From contig DITX01000173.1 of the NCBI GenBank assembly GCA_002422225.1, positions 7,593-50,074 of the forward strand: a stretch of DNA of 42,482 nt. Direction: 5' to 3'. The position numbers and the translations under genes were made by a program. Positions 1-7,830 of this stretch are shown one piece after another. The notes under the pieces are model-generated. The model saw nothing but the letters and a program-made list of their open reading frames with translations. It was not told where the DNA came from and made no database searches. Positions within the stretch are counted from its first letter, which is position 1. The number at the start of each line of letters is the position of its first letter. This DNA is from Gammaproteobacteria bacterium UBA6173 (lineage in GTDB: Bacteria; Pseudomonadota; Gammaproteobacteria; Pseudomonadales; Pseudohongiellaceae).

Positions 1-70
1 GCCAGAACTGTAGTGTGTGATGCAGTTCAAAGTTTGACAGGCTTTTTCTCGGTTTTGTTCAAGGTGGTGT

Positions 71-490
71 ATGAAAGCGACAGTACGTTGGGTTGATGGA
101 GCAATGTTTGTGGGCGAGTCAGGCAGTGGTCATGCTGTTGTGATGGATGGCCCCGAAAGCAGTGGCGGGCGCAATATGGGCTTACGTCCCATGGAAATGG
201 TGTTGATTGGCACGGGCGGATGCTCCTCGTTTGATGTAGTGAGTATTCTAAAAAAATCGCGCCAGGACATTACTGATTGTGTGGCGGAAGTTGAAGCCAC
301 GCGCGCCGATGCCACGCCCGCCGTATTTGAAAGCATTCATTTGCACTTTAAAGTCAGCGGCAAAGGACTTAGCGGAAAACAGGTTGAGCGCGCGGTCAGT
401 CTTTCTGCGGAAAAGTATTGTTCAGCCTCCATCATGTTGGCGGCAGGTGGTGTCAAAGTCACCCACAGCTTTGAAGTGATAGAAGTCTGA
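71..490 (+). CDS. OsmC family protein (YhfA-like)
   Basis: A 139-residue protein of the OsmC/Ohr fold. The family includes thiol-dependent peroxidases. The two cysteines expected of the fold are visible: C51 in GTGGCSSFD at the start of the long central helix and C117 in EKYCSAS. The N-terminal strand (KATVRWVDGAMFVGES) and the block GLRPMEMVLIGTGGC are typical of the YhfA subgroup, usually 130-140 residues, so the protein looks complete. An AAGGTGG ribosome binding site precedes the ATG by a few bases. It converges with the minus-strand DUF2063 gene, whose stop lies 22 bp away. In other gammaproteobacteria yhfA often sits beside crp, but only 70 bases of upstream sequence are visible here. 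Peroxidase activity on an organic hydroperoxide is family inference; the natural substrate of YhfA-type members is not established. Confidence 0.9.
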   Translation: MKATVRWVDGAMFVGESGSGHAVVMDGPESSGGRNMGLRPMEMVLIGTGGCSSFDVVSILKKSRQDITDCVAEVEATRADATPAVFESIHLHFKVSGKGLSGKQVERAVSLSAEKYCSASIMLAAGGVKVTHSFEVIEV

Positions 491-512
491 TCAACGCTGA
501 CCGATTAGGGTA

Positions 513-1331
513 TCAAGCGCAGAGTAGTTGCAGGTCAATGCTTTTGAGCAGGAGTGTCAGGCTTAGCTGCGCAATGTCTTCTTGCGGAAAATTGCCTTCC
601 AGCTGCTCACATAGTTCAGCAAATGGATAATGCAATTGTATGCCGTGCAAAAACACCTGCATGGCTGGGTTGATGCGCTGAAACTGCATGCGGTGATTCA
701 CGCGGCGCACCAGGTAGTAAACCGACTGTGCGGGTTCATGCAGCGGCACCGAAAAGCCAGTTTCCCCAGGCACCGCAGATGGGTTAGCCAGATGCGTCTG
801 CATGAGTGTCCAATAGCCTTCGAGATCAAACCGGCTGTGCATCAAGGCCCAGTCCTGTTTGGCTCGAAAACGCATTGCAGGCCACTGCCCGACAGCCAAG
901 GCTTGCAACATGGGGCGAGTAAAAGTGGGCTCATCCGCCTTGTCAAATAAGCTGATCAGCAGACTTTCCAGCTCAATAATATCCAGCAAAGCGGGCAATT
1001 GTCCGAATTGTGCATGTTGTCTGGCAAATACCAGCAGATGCTCCCCCAGCAATCCCATCGGGCCTGGTCTGGGCGGGTAGGCTGCGATGTATTCCAGCCA
1101 GAGTCGGGTATAAACCTCATCACCCAGCGTGTGATAAAGCACTGGGTAAAGTTCTGATGAAATTTGAATCAGGCGTTGGTGGTAAGCGTTGTTATAGATC
1201 GCGACGGCTTCTACCTGACTGAGCGCTTGATGGGGCGCCATCAGGGCTTCAATAGCATGAGCGCTGTCGCGCAGATCCTGCGGTCTGGTCATCCAGTCCC
1301 AAAAGACCTGCTGCTCTTCTTGCCAGTTCAC
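513..1331 (-). CDS. DUF2063 protein, BufC/HvfC-like partner of an MNIO enzyme
   Basis: A 272-residue soluble protein. The N-terminal ~95 residues match the helical DUF2063 domain (annotated in databases as a putative DNA-binding domain): YNNAYHQRLIQISSELYPVL and the following LLGEH region are characteristic. The start codon overlaps the stop of the DUF692 gene by 4 bp, so the two are translationally coupled. In MNIO-dependent RiPP systems (bufferins, HvfABC) the DUF2063 protein acts with the DUF692 oxidase, probably by recognising the precursor and delivering it to the active site; that role is inferred here from the pairing. No membrane segment or signal peptide is seen. The DNA-binding label is probably misleading in this context. 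The family and operon assignment is firm; the exact substrate is inference. Confidence 0.88.
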   Translation of the reverse strand: MNWQEEQQVFWDWMTRPQDLRDSAHAIEALMAPHQALSQVEAVAIYNNAYHQRLIQISSELYPVLYHTLGDEVYTRLWLEYIAAYPPRPGPMGLLGEHLLVFARQHAQFGQLPALLDIIELESLLISLFDKADEPTFTRPMLQALAVGQWPAMRFRAKQDWALMHSRFDLEGYWTLMQTHLANPSAVPGETGFSVPLHEPAQSVYYLVRRVNHRMQFQRINPAMQVFLHGIQLHYPFAELCEQLEGNFPQEDIAQLSLTLLLKSIDLQLLCA

Positions 1332-2188
1332 ACCAAGGATCCCTGGAGGTGGTGCTGTTGCTGAGGTATTGTCGCCGGCCGGGACAAGGCCTCATGTTGT
1401 TTCTGGCGGGCCATTTCAAGCTCTGCCATCAGTTCGGGGAAGGGCGGAATGTGGTCATCACGCTCCAGCAAGGTGGCTGTAGGCCCGATGTGCCGGCACG
1501 CGTGCGCGTACAGGTCCCAGACCGGATCGCTGACCGGATGGTCATGGGTGTCAATGATGTGGTTGCCGTTGTGCGTATGCCCGGCCAGATGGAACTGCTG
1601 TATACAGTCCTGCTTCAGCGCTGAGATCTGAGCATACGGATCCTGGCCAAGATTAAAGCAGCTCACATAAACATTGTTGACGTCCAGCAGGATACGACAA
1701 CCGGTGCGCTCGCACAGTGCATTGATAAAATCCGCTTCACTCATGCTGGCCGAGCGGAATTGCAGGTACACGGAAGGATTTTCCAGTACCACCGTCTGCT
1801 GCAGGTAGTCCTGAATCTGAGAAACCTTGTCGGATACTTGCGACAGCGTTTCAGTATTGTAGGCAATGGGCAGCAGGTCGTGCGAGGTTTTGCCATGCAA
1901 ACCTGTCCAGCAGATGTGGTCAGAGACCCAGGCGGGCTCAACGTCTTTGATCAGTGCTTTGAGCTGGGCAAGGTAGTGCAGATCGGGCGCTTCATGACTG
2001 CCGATGTTAAACGACAATCCGTGTAGCACTACGGGGTAATGCGCACGGATTTTATGCAGGATGGCACGAGGCCGTCCGCCGGGTGCGAGATAGTTCTCGG
2101 TAATCAGCTCAAACCAGTCAACTGCGGGCTTGTGTTCCAGCACGTAGTCATAATGTGGGCTGCGCAGTCCGAGACCAAATCCCAGCAT
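1328..2188 (-). CDS. DUF692 multinuclear non-haem iron oxidase (MNIO), BufB/HvfB-like
   Basis: A 286-residue TIM-barrel protein of the DUF692/MNIO family. Candidate metal ligands are visible in the family order: H56 (VLHGLSF), D90-H91 (VSDHICW), E136 (VLENPS), D169 and N171/N172 (LLDVNN), H200 and H204 (FHLAGHTH), D213 and H215 (DTHDH), and E242 (LLERDD). MNIO enzymes use a cluster of two or three iron ions to modify cysteine residues in ribosomally made peptides, for example forming oxazolone/thioamide or 5-thiooxazole groups. It lies between the Cys-rich exported precursor (upstream, 12 bp gap) and the DUF2063 partner (4 bp overlap), which is the standard substrate-enzyme-partner order. Length is normal for the family. 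Which cysteines it modifies cannot be told from the sequence. Confidence 0.93.
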   Translation of the reverse strand: MLGFGLGLRSPHYDYVLEHKPAVDWFELITENYLAPGGRPRAILHKIRAHYPVVLHGLSFNIGSHEAPDLHYLAQLKALIKDVEPAWVSDHICWTGLHGKTSHDLLPIAYNTETLSQVSDKVSQIQDYLQQTVVLENPSVYLQFRSASMSEADFINALCERTGCRILLDVNNVYVSCFNLGQDPYAQISALKQDCIQQFHLAGHTHNGNHIIDTHDHPVSDPVWDLYAHACRHIGPTATLLERDDHIPPFPELMAELEMARQKQHEALSRPATIPQQQHHLQGSLV

Positions 2189-2200
2189 GGTTACATCCTG

Positions 2201-2722
2201 TTAAAGGGATGACAGTGCGCTGCCACCCAGCTTTTCACACAATGATTTGGACAATTCTTCGCTGCCCGAGTACACACCTACAAATCCGATGCCGTGGCAG
2301 CTATTTTTACCGGCACACGCTGCATTGGAGTTGCCTTTGCATGCGCTCAGTCCAGCGCAGGTAAACACGTCATTGCAATAGGTGACGCTGACAGCAGTGT
2401 CGCCTAAGGTGAAATCAGGTTTTGCCGTCAGGCTGGCGGCTTGTGTGCCACCCAGCACTTGGCAAAGTGCTGCTGAAAACGCACCATTACCGCTGGTCAC
2501 CGCCACAAAACCAACGCCGTTGCAGCTGTTTGCGCCTGCGCCCGTGTCATTGCCAAAACCTTTGCAGGCACTTTGACCGGCTGCGGCGATACTCTGGCAA
2601 ACACTGATTTTGATGGGATCATCAGGGTTCGTCTGATTAACGTCGAGCGTTGCCATACTGGTGCCGGACATCAACAATGCCGCTGCAGCAGTTGCCAGAC
2701 TAAATCCATCGGTACGTTTCAT
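2201..2722 (-). CDS. Exported Cys-rich bufferin-like RiPP precursor with duplicated core
   Basis: A 173-residue protein starting at MKRTDGFS, where AGGAGA lies 8 bases upstream; an upstream in-frame ATG at 2767 lacks this support and would spoil the signal peptide. Residues 1-24 form a Sec signal peptide (KR, hydrophobic LATAAAALLMSG, then MA). The mature part has ten cysteines at 42, 53, 67, 87, 116, 122, 128, 136, 142 and 162. It is an imperfect tandem duplication: residues 42-92 and about 116-167 both run SACKG...NSCxGxGFVxVxSG...LCxxLGG. The ACKG/NSCxGxG pattern resembles BufA2-type bufferin precursors, periplasmic copper-chelating RiPPs made by MNIO enzymes, and the gene is directly upstream of the DUF692 and DUF2063 genes. 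Copper binding and cysteine modification are inferred from family and context. The double core is unusual compared with the single-core precursors I know of. Confidence 0.82.
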   Translation of the reverse strand: MKRTDGFSLATAAAALLMSGTSMATLDVNQTNPDDPIKISVCQSIAAAGQSACKGFGNDTGAGANSCNGVGFVAVTSGNGAFSAALCQVLGGTQAASLTAKPDFTLGDTAVSVTYCNDVFTCAGLSACKGNSNAACAGKNSCHGIGFVGVYSGSEELSKSLCEKLGGSALSSL

Positions 2723-2760
2723 GCGGTTATTCTCCTGAACATTAACTAAGCTTTTTTGAA

Positions 2761-2779
2761 CGATCACGCGTTGTGATCG
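2761..2779. promoter_or_regulatory. Inverted repeat, possible operator of the bufferin-like operon
   Basis: CGATCAC-GCGTT-GTGATCG is a perfect 7-bp inverted repeat with a 5-bp spacer, 38 bp upstream of the precursor gene start and just upstream of its ribosome binding site. The size and symmetry suit a dimeric repressor or activator site. No cognate regulator is encoded nearby, and I saw no convincing -35/-10 pair beside it. The binding role is inference. Confidence 0.4.
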
Positions 2780-2989
2780 ATCCTGGGTGACTCCGGTGTG
2801 ATGAAAAGACCGGATTATGCAGGTTTTTATTGTGTGTCTGGCTGACTGAATGTTTGCTGAACAAAACTACTGACAGTTTTAGGGCTTATGCCTTTACTGA
2901 TGTCAGTAATTCTTGTTTCTGATACGGTGCCTGCCTAGGGTTGGATTATCCCACCCTGAAAGCGTAATACAAGGTGCTGCGTCAATTTG

Positions 2990-3634
2990 TCACAGCTTGG
3001 GTTGTTGGAGCAGCGCGATACGTGCCTGCAAACGATCAATGCGTAGTCGCAGTGCATCCAGACGATTGTTGGCTGAGACTGTTTCAGCGCGGGTTGGCAA
3101 CAATCCGGATTCTTCTTGCAGGTAATCCCGGATGTCCATTTTTAATGTCTGACCGGCATTGCGGGCAGCCGCTATGCCTGTATTGACTGAATTTGAAAGT
3201 GCAAAGACGCCATGGTCACCCAGTACCGGTTTGAGTATGGGAGCCAGTAAATCATCCCACCGAGTATCGGATGCACTGAGTGTTTTGTGGATTTTCTGGA
3301 TCAGATGCACATCGCCAGATAACGCGATGTCAGGATGATAAAGCGCTGCCGCCGGGTCGTCGCTGAACAGTAGTGCCGACAAAGCGCGAGCGCTGCCGGT
3401 GATACAGGCATCCACGCTATCGCTGGCGTTGCTGTGGATATGAAGTTTTTCAGGCGTGATGATGATTGTTAACTGCCAGGCTGGCTGGTGTTGCCCGGTG
3501 CCAGCCTGGGTGCAAACCAGCCTGAGGCTTTTGCCAGTGGCGATCTGATTGAGGCTACTCAGTAAATGAGGATCTTGTCGCAGCACTCCATTGAGGCCGG
3601 CTTCGATGATCTGGCTCACACCTGCCGACAGCAT
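2990..3634 (-). CDS. ubiJ: Ubiquinone biosynthesis accessory factor UbiJ (SCP2 domain)
   Basis: A 214-residue protein read from MLSAGVSQIIEAGLNG. This ATG lies one base beyond the ubiE stop, giving tight translational coupling; a longer in-frame start inside ubiE is unlikely. The N-terminal half is an SCP2-type lipid-binding domain, followed by an ALLFSDDPAAAL... helical region and a C-terminal coiled coil (NRLDALRLRIDRLQARIALL). UbiJ is an accessory factor of the aerobic Ubi complex and is thought to present prenylated intermediates to the hydroxylases and methyltransferases. Gene order ubiE-ubiJ is conserved, and ubiB normally follows; here ubiB is absent and a 267-bp gap leads to the bufferin-like operon. 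Family assignment rests on synteny plus domain architecture. Confidence 0.88.
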   Translation of the reverse strand: MLSAGVSQIIEAGLNGVLRQDPHLLSSLNQIATGKSLRLVCTQAGTGQHQPAWQLTIIITPEKLHIHSNASDSVDACITGSARALSALLFSDDPAAALYHPDIALSGDVHLIQKIHKTLSASDTRWDDLLAPILKPVLGDHGVFALSNSVNTGIAAARNAGQTLKMDIRDYLQEESGLLPTRAETVSANNRLDALRLRIDRLQARIALLQQPKL

Positions 3635-3635
3635 G

Positions 3636-4418
3636 TTATCGGTAACCCACATGGATGGCGCTGATACCGCCAATCATGTTGTGGTACTTGCAGTCCCTGA
3701 AACCAGCGTCTTGCATCATGGTCTTTAAGGTTTCCTGATCCGGGTGCATTCGAATCGACTCTACAAGATATTTATAGCTGTCAGAGTCTCCCGTCACCAC
3801 TTTTCCGGCCACCGGCCACAATGTAGAGAACGCATCGTAGGCCTTGCCGAGCAAGGGGTTAACGGGTTTTGAAAATTCCAGCACCAGAGCACGTCCGCCG
3901 GGTTTAAGCGTTCTGTACATGGATCGTAAGGCCTTGTCTTTGTCAGTGACGTTGCGTAAGCCATAAGCAATTACGATGCAATCAAAGGATTCATCCGCAA
4001 ACGGCAGGCTTTCGGCATTGACCTGGGCAATCTGTACATTGCCGGTAATGCCTTTATCAATCAGCCGATCGCGTCCCACCTTGAGCATGGAATTGTTGAT
4101 ATCAGCCAGTACAATTTGCCCAGTTGCGCCAACCAGTGGAGCAAAGCGCATGGAGAAGTCGCCGGTACCGCCCGCCAGGTCCAATACGGTATGCCCGGGG
4201 CGTACGCCGCTCAACTCAACGGTCAGTCGCTTGATGATGCGGTGCGTGCCGACTGAAATGAGGTCGTTCATCACATCGTATCGATTGGCAACGGAATGAA
4301 ACACCTGGCCTACGCGGCGTGTTTTTTCCGCCGGGCTGACCTGTTCATACCCAAAATGCGTGGTTGATTCGGCGCCGTGACTGTCTGATTGCTGCCCGGA
4401 ATCTGGAATGTTGCTCAT
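3636..4418 (-). CDS. ubiE: Ubiquinone/menaquinone C-methyltransferase UbiE
   Basis: A 260-residue class I SAM-dependent methyltransferase that adds the C-methyl group to the benzoquinol ring in ubiquinone synthesis (and to demethylmenaquinone where that is made). SAM motif I is VLDLAGGTGDF at residues 78-88; the family signatures YDVMNDLISVGTHRIIK and GLRNVTDKDKALRSMYRTLKPGG are present, and the C-terminus ends GGISAIHVGYR as in close homologues. The N-terminal ~20 residues are polar and variable, so the start is less certain than the rest; length is about 10 residues above the E. coli protein. It is followed directly by ubiJ and lies 62 bp downstream of the DUF971 gene. Confidence 0.97.
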   Translation of the reverse strand: MSNIPDSGQQSDSHGAESTTHFGYEQVSPAEKTRRVGQVFHSVANRYDVMNDLISVGTHRIIKRLTVELSGVRPGHTVLDLAGGTGDFSMRFAPLVGATGQIVLADINNSMLKVGRDRLIDKGITGNVQIAQVNAESLPFADESFDCIVIAYGLRNVTDKDKALRSMYRTLKPGGRALVLEFSKPVNPLLGKAYDAFSTLWPVAGKVVTGDSDSYKYLVESIRMHPDQETLKTMMQDAGFRDCKYHNMIGGISAIHVGYR

Positions 4419-4480
4419 ATCGCCGCCGTGTGTTGCCGAAGTATCCGGCCTTGATGTTGGAAAAGAGGGAACCCGGCAGG

Positions 4481-4918
4481 TCAGGTGCTGCGGGAAGGGT
4501 CCACAATGTTAATGACTTGTATGCCGGCTGGCAACGCATCACGGCTTTTGCCGACAGTCGCCAGTCTATCAAGATAATCCTGCCACAGACTCTGTTGCTG
4601 CGTAGCCAGCTGGTAGAGATAGTCCCAACTGAAAATGCCTGAGTTATGGCCATCATCAAAGTCAAGGCGAATCGCATAGTTGCCCATGGATTCAAGGCCG
4701 GTCAAACCCACTTGGCGTTTGCCAGTCTGCAGGACTTCCTGGCCTTTGCCATGACCTTTTACGTCGGCAGAGGGTGAATAAACCCGCAAAAATTCTGCGG
4801 GTAACTCAAAAACTTGGCCGTCGGCATAAGTTAACTCCAGCAAGGCATTTTTGCGTCGCAGGCGAATGCCTGTCGGTTGTGGTGCGTTTGGCGAGCGGGC
4901 GATTTCGCTTGGACTCAT
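4481..4918 (-). CDS. DUF971 domain protein (gamma-butyrobetaine hydroxylase N-terminal-like)
   Basis: A 145-residue stand-alone DUF971 protein. Residues ~15-110 carry the fold seen at the N-terminus of gamma-butyrobetaine dioxygenases: IRLRRKNALLELTYADG, the ELPAEFLRVYSPSADV segment, then GNYAIRLDFDDGHNSGIFSWDYLYQL. No dioxygenase catalytic domain follows. The ATG shares one base with the hslU stop (TAATG), so it is translated together with hslVU; this hslV-hslU-DUF971 linkage is widespread in gammaproteobacteria. Its biochemical role is not established. Related small domains occur in iron-sulphur and metal-handling proteins, but the four-cysteine zinc motif of some relatives is not present here. 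Confidence 0.87.
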   Translation of the reverse strand: MSPSEIARSPNAPQPTGIRLRRKNALLELTYADGQVFELPAEFLRVYSPSADVKGHGKGQEVLQTGKRQVGLTGLESMGNYAIRLDFDDGHNSGIFSWDYLYQLATQQQSLWQDYLDRLATVGKSRDALPAGIQVINIVDPSRST

Positions 4919-6267
4919 TACAGGATGAACCGGCTGAGATCTTCATTACGTGCCAGATCGCCAAGTTGCTTCTCAACATACTCCGCATCAATGACCAGTT
5001 CTTTCTGATCACCAACCGCCAGATCGGATGCGCTAAAAGATACTTCTTCCAGCAAGCGTTCCATCACGGTGTGCAGGCGGCGAGCACCAATATTTTCGGT
5101 GCGCTCATTCACTTCCCAGGCGGTTTTTGCCAGCGACTTGATGCCTTCCGTGGTGAAACGGATATGCATGTTTTCGGTACTGAGCAGTGCGCGGTATTGT
5201 TCGGTCAACGAGGCATTGGGTTCGGTGAGGATGCGCTCGAAGTCTTCAGACGTCAACGCTTCGAGTTCAACACGGATCGGCAAGCGCCCTTGCAGCTCAG
5301 GAATCAGATCTGAAGGTTTGGACAGATGGAATGCACCGGAGGCAATAAACAGAATATGGTCGGTTTTTACGCTGCCGTATTTGGTGGTGACCGTTGAGCC
5401 TTCAATCAAAGGTAGCAGGTCGCGCTGCACGCCTTCGCGTGATACGCCGCTGTGACCGGATTGACCGCGTTCGGTAACCTTGTCAATTTCGTCAATAAAC
5501 ACAATGCCGGTCTGCTCTGTGGCTTCAACAGCAAGCGCCCTGAGTTCTTCCTCGTTGATCAGTTTGGAAGCTTCCTCTTCTCTGAGCAATCGCAAGGCGG
5601 CTTTCACCGGCATGCGCCGGGATCTTTTTTTTCCGTGCTGCATGGAGGAAAACATGGATTTGAGCTGGCTGGTCATTTCTTCCAGGCCGGGAGGCGCCAT
5701 GATCTCAACACCCCCCATGCCTTCACTGACACTGATTTCGATTTCTTTGTCATCCAGATTACCTTCGCGCAATTTTTTGCGGAACATCTGGCGAGTGGCT
5801 GATTGTGCATCATTACCGGATAACTCAGCTGCGGCATTGGGCACGCGCGGCGGTGGTGGCAACAATGCGTCCAGCACACGATCTTCGGCCGCTTCTTCAG
5901 CCCGGTGCTGAACTTTGCGAATCTGTTCTTCGCGTAACATTTTGACCGCAATCTCGACCAGGTCACGAATGATGGATTCCACATCGCGTCCCACGTAACC
6001 CACTTCGGTGAATTTGGTCGCTTCCACTTTGATAAACGGCGCGTTGGCGAGTTTAGCCAGACGTCGCGCTATTTCAGTTTTACCTACCCCGGTTGGGCCA
6101 ATCATCAGGATATTTTTGGGTGTGATTTCCTGGCGAATGTCGGCGCCAAGCTGCATACGTCGCCAGCGGTTGCGCAGTGCGATAGCAACGGCGCGTTTGG
6201 CAGCCTTTTGCCCCACAATATGTCGGTCAAGTTCAGAGGCGATCTCTCTGGGAGTCATCATGGTCAT
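4918..6267 (-). CDS. hslU: HslU ATPase/unfoldase of the HslUV protease
   Basis: A 449-residue AAA+ protein, close to the 443 residues of E. coli HslU. Start is MTMMTPREIASELDRHIVGQ, preceded by AGGAAA; the coding frame stays open further upstream but that part overlaps hslV in another frame and is not family-like. Walker A is GPTGVGKT at residues 57-64, Walker B GIVFIDEIDK is in the middle third after the intermediate I domain, and the C-terminus EDLSRFIL is the tail that docks into HslV to activate it. The hexamer unfolds substrates and feeds them to HslV in the cytoplasm. The gene is 34 bp after hslV and overlaps the DUF971 start by one base, indicating one operon. HslVU is heat-inducible in relatives; I did not find a clear sigma-32 promoter here. 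Confidence 0.97.
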   Translation of the reverse strand: MTMMTPREIASELDRHIVGQKAAKRAVAIALRNRWRRMQLGADIRQEITPKNILMIGPTGVGKTEIARRLAKLANAPFIKVEATKFTEVGYVGRDVESIIRDLVEIAVKMLREEQIRKVQHRAEEAAEDRVLDALLPPPPRVPNAAAELSGNDAQSATRQMFRKKLREGNLDDKEIEISVSEGMGGVEIMAPPGLEEMTSQLKSMFSSMQHGKKRSRRMPVKAALRLLREEEASKLINEEELRALAVEATEQTGIVFIDEIDKVTERGQSGHSGVSREGVQRDLLPLIEGSTVTTKYGSVKTDHILFIASGAFHLSKPSDLIPELQGRLPIRVELEALTSEDFERILTEPNASLTEQYRALLSTENMHIRFTTEGIKSLAKTAWEVNERTENIGARRLHTVMERLLEEVSFSASDLAVGDQKELVIDAEYVEKQLGDLARNEDLSRFIL

Positions 6268-6301
6268 GCGTGTGTTTCCTGAAAAGTGGGGCTGCAACTG
6301 A

Positions 6302-6841
6302 TTAATATTCAAGTTCTTCGATAACATGCTGGTGGTTGGTGTAGACGCAGATATCCGCGGCAATCCCCAGACTTTTTTCGACAATCGAGCGCGCTTCCAT
6401 CTCGGTATTAAAATACAGAGCGCGTGCCGCGGACAGCGCAAAGGAGCCGCCAGAACCAATGGCCATCAAGCCGTCTTCAGGTTCAATGACGTCACCGTTG
6501 CCGGTGATGATGAGCGAGGCATCTTTGTCGGCAACCACTAACAAGGCTTCAAGCCGACGCAGAGAGCGTTCGGTGCGCCAGAGTTTTGCAAGCGATACGG
6601 CTGAGCGCACCAATTTGCCTTGATGTTTTTCGAGTTGCTCTTCAAAGCGTTCAAACAAGGTAAACGCGTCGGCTGTACCACCGGCAAATCCTGCCAGCAC
6701 CTGGTCTTTATACAGGCGTCGGACTTTGCGGGCATTGCCTTTAAGCACTGTATTGCCTTGAGAAACCTGACCGTCGCCGCCAATAACAATTTTATTGTTG
6801 CGACGCACAGATAAGATGGTGGTACCGCGAAACTGCTCCAA
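6302..6841 (-). CDS. hslV: HslV peptidase subunit of the HslUV protease
   Basis: A 179-residue Ntn-hydrolase of the bacterial proteasome-beta type. The expected catalytic threonine is T7 in MEQFRGTTILSVRR, exposed after removal of a six-residue propeptide; the GGDGQVSQGN and AGFAGGTADAF motifs follow, and the SGGSFALSAARAL segment lies in the second half. Length matches the family. Twelve HslV subunits form the double-ring chamber that HslU caps. The start is well supported by AAGGAG six bases before the ATG. It lies 68 bp downstream of the SPOR-domain gene and 34 bp upstream of hslU, the same order as in Pseudomonas. Confidence 0.97.
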   Translation of the reverse strand: MEQFRGTTILSVRRNNKIVIGGDGQVSQGNTVLKGNARKVRRLYKDQVLAGFAGGTADAFTLFERFEEQLEKHQGKLVRSAVSLAKLWRTERSLRRLEALLVVADKDASLIITGNGDVIEPEDGLMAIGSGGSFALSAARALYFNTEMEARSIVEKSLGIAADICVYTNHQHVIEELEY

Positions 6842-6909
6842 TGCGCTTCTCCTTGGATGGAATAAACCGTGTGTCTTGCTTCAGGAATATTGGGTCAGCC
6901 AGCCGGTGT

Positions 6910-7764
6910 TCAAGGCTGGCTGAGCGTAATTCTCATACTGTCGATGCTGTTGCTGCGCAGCACACGCTCGGCCTGCATCATGTCGTCACGCGAGGCGTAA
7001 GGACCGGCTTGCACCAGAAATAAGGTGCGACCAGGCAATGTTTCTTCCCGGATGCGCGCATTCAGCCCCAGCCCGAGTAACCTGCTGAGCTGTGAATTGG
7101 CGGTTTCTCTTTGCTGAAAAGCGCCAGCCTGCAACATATATGACGGGCCTGCCGTGGGCACTGGTGCCACCACTTGGTTAACGTCACCCGCGGCGGCAGG
7201 ACGATTGCTGATTTCGAGCAGGGCGGCAGAGACGGGATCAAGTGTGTTGCTGCTGGCGACCGCGTCGCTGGCGACGGGTTCTGTTGCCGGGCTTGGCGCA
7301 TCCGTGCCGGGATCTATGGTTTCAAGCACGGCGGTCTCGCTTTGTGCCTGAATGGGATCAGCGGTGGCGTTGATGCTTGCAGCAGTTGACGCAACTGGCG
7401 GTGGCGTTCTGGGCACTGAGCCACTGACTGGCGTGACATCCACCACCACTTCGTAGTTAGGCAGTTCCTGATAAAACTCCAGTTGCAGTCGCTGTGCTTC
7501 GCGTTGTTGTTCCTGAGTTATCCCGCCTGCGCTGTCTGCGCCGGTAATTTCTGGCGTGTCAATCTGACGATTATCAGGGGTAGCAGCCTGGCCGGGCGCG
7601 GGGGGCAGCGCACCAGACAGATAGACCAGTAAACCAATAAACAGGCCAACGGCAATACCTGTGATCAGTCCGGTCAGCAACAAGCCAAGGCTGGACGGTT
7701 GTGGCACGGCAGAAGGCTCGGCAAGCGGCGTGCGGATACGTCTTTTTGCAAAATCCTGATCCAT
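6910..7764 (-). CDS. SPOR-domain inner-membrane protein, FtsN-like
   Basis: A 284-residue bitopic membrane protein. A short basic cytoplasmic N-terminus (FAKRRIRTPL) precedes one transmembrane helix at residues 26-50; a long Ala/Pro/Thr-rich periplasmic linker follows to about residue 204; and the last ~80 residues form a SPOR domain (YMLQAGAFQQRETANSQLSRLL... FLVQAGPYASRDDMMQAERVL). SPOR domains bind denuded septal glycan, so a role in cell division like FtsN is likely, supported by the synteny priA-ftsN-hslV-hslU of Pseudomonas-type genomes. AGGATA lies nine bases before the ATG. It could be another SPOR protein, because the short FtsN segment that activates septal synthesis is not recognisable by eye. 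Confidence 0.85.
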   Translation of the reverse strand: MDQDFAKRRIRTPLAEPSAVPQPSSLGLLLTGLITGIAVGLFIGLLVYLSGALPPAPGQAATPDNRQIDTPEITGADSAGGITQEQQREAQRLQLEFYQELPNYEVVVDVTPVSGSVPRTPPPVASTAASINATADPIQAQSETAVLETIDPGTDAPSPATEPVASDAVASSNTLDPVSAALLEISNRPAAAGDVNQVVAPVPTAGPSYMLQAGAFQQRETANSQLSRLLGLGLNARIREETLPGRTLFLVQAGPYASRDDMMQAERVLRSNSIDSMRITLSQP

Positions 7765-7830
7765 GTAGCGGAATATCCTGAATGTGGCTGTTGGTCACTC
7801 AAGGTTGCAGATAATACACGCATCAGCGCC

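Noticed and set aside
2723..2767. Longer N-terminus for the bufferin-like precursor from ATG 2767
   Set aside because: It would place 15 polar residues before the signal peptide and ignore the well-spaced AGGAGA before ATG 2722.
2936..2956. AGGGT/ACCCT hairpin downstream of ubiJ considered as a terminator
   Set aside because: The stem is short with a mismatch and no T-tract follows on the minus strand.
4774..5313. 179-codon plus-strand frame opposite hslU and the DUF971 gene
   Set aside because: Composition follows the reverse of hslU codons; no motif and no start signal.
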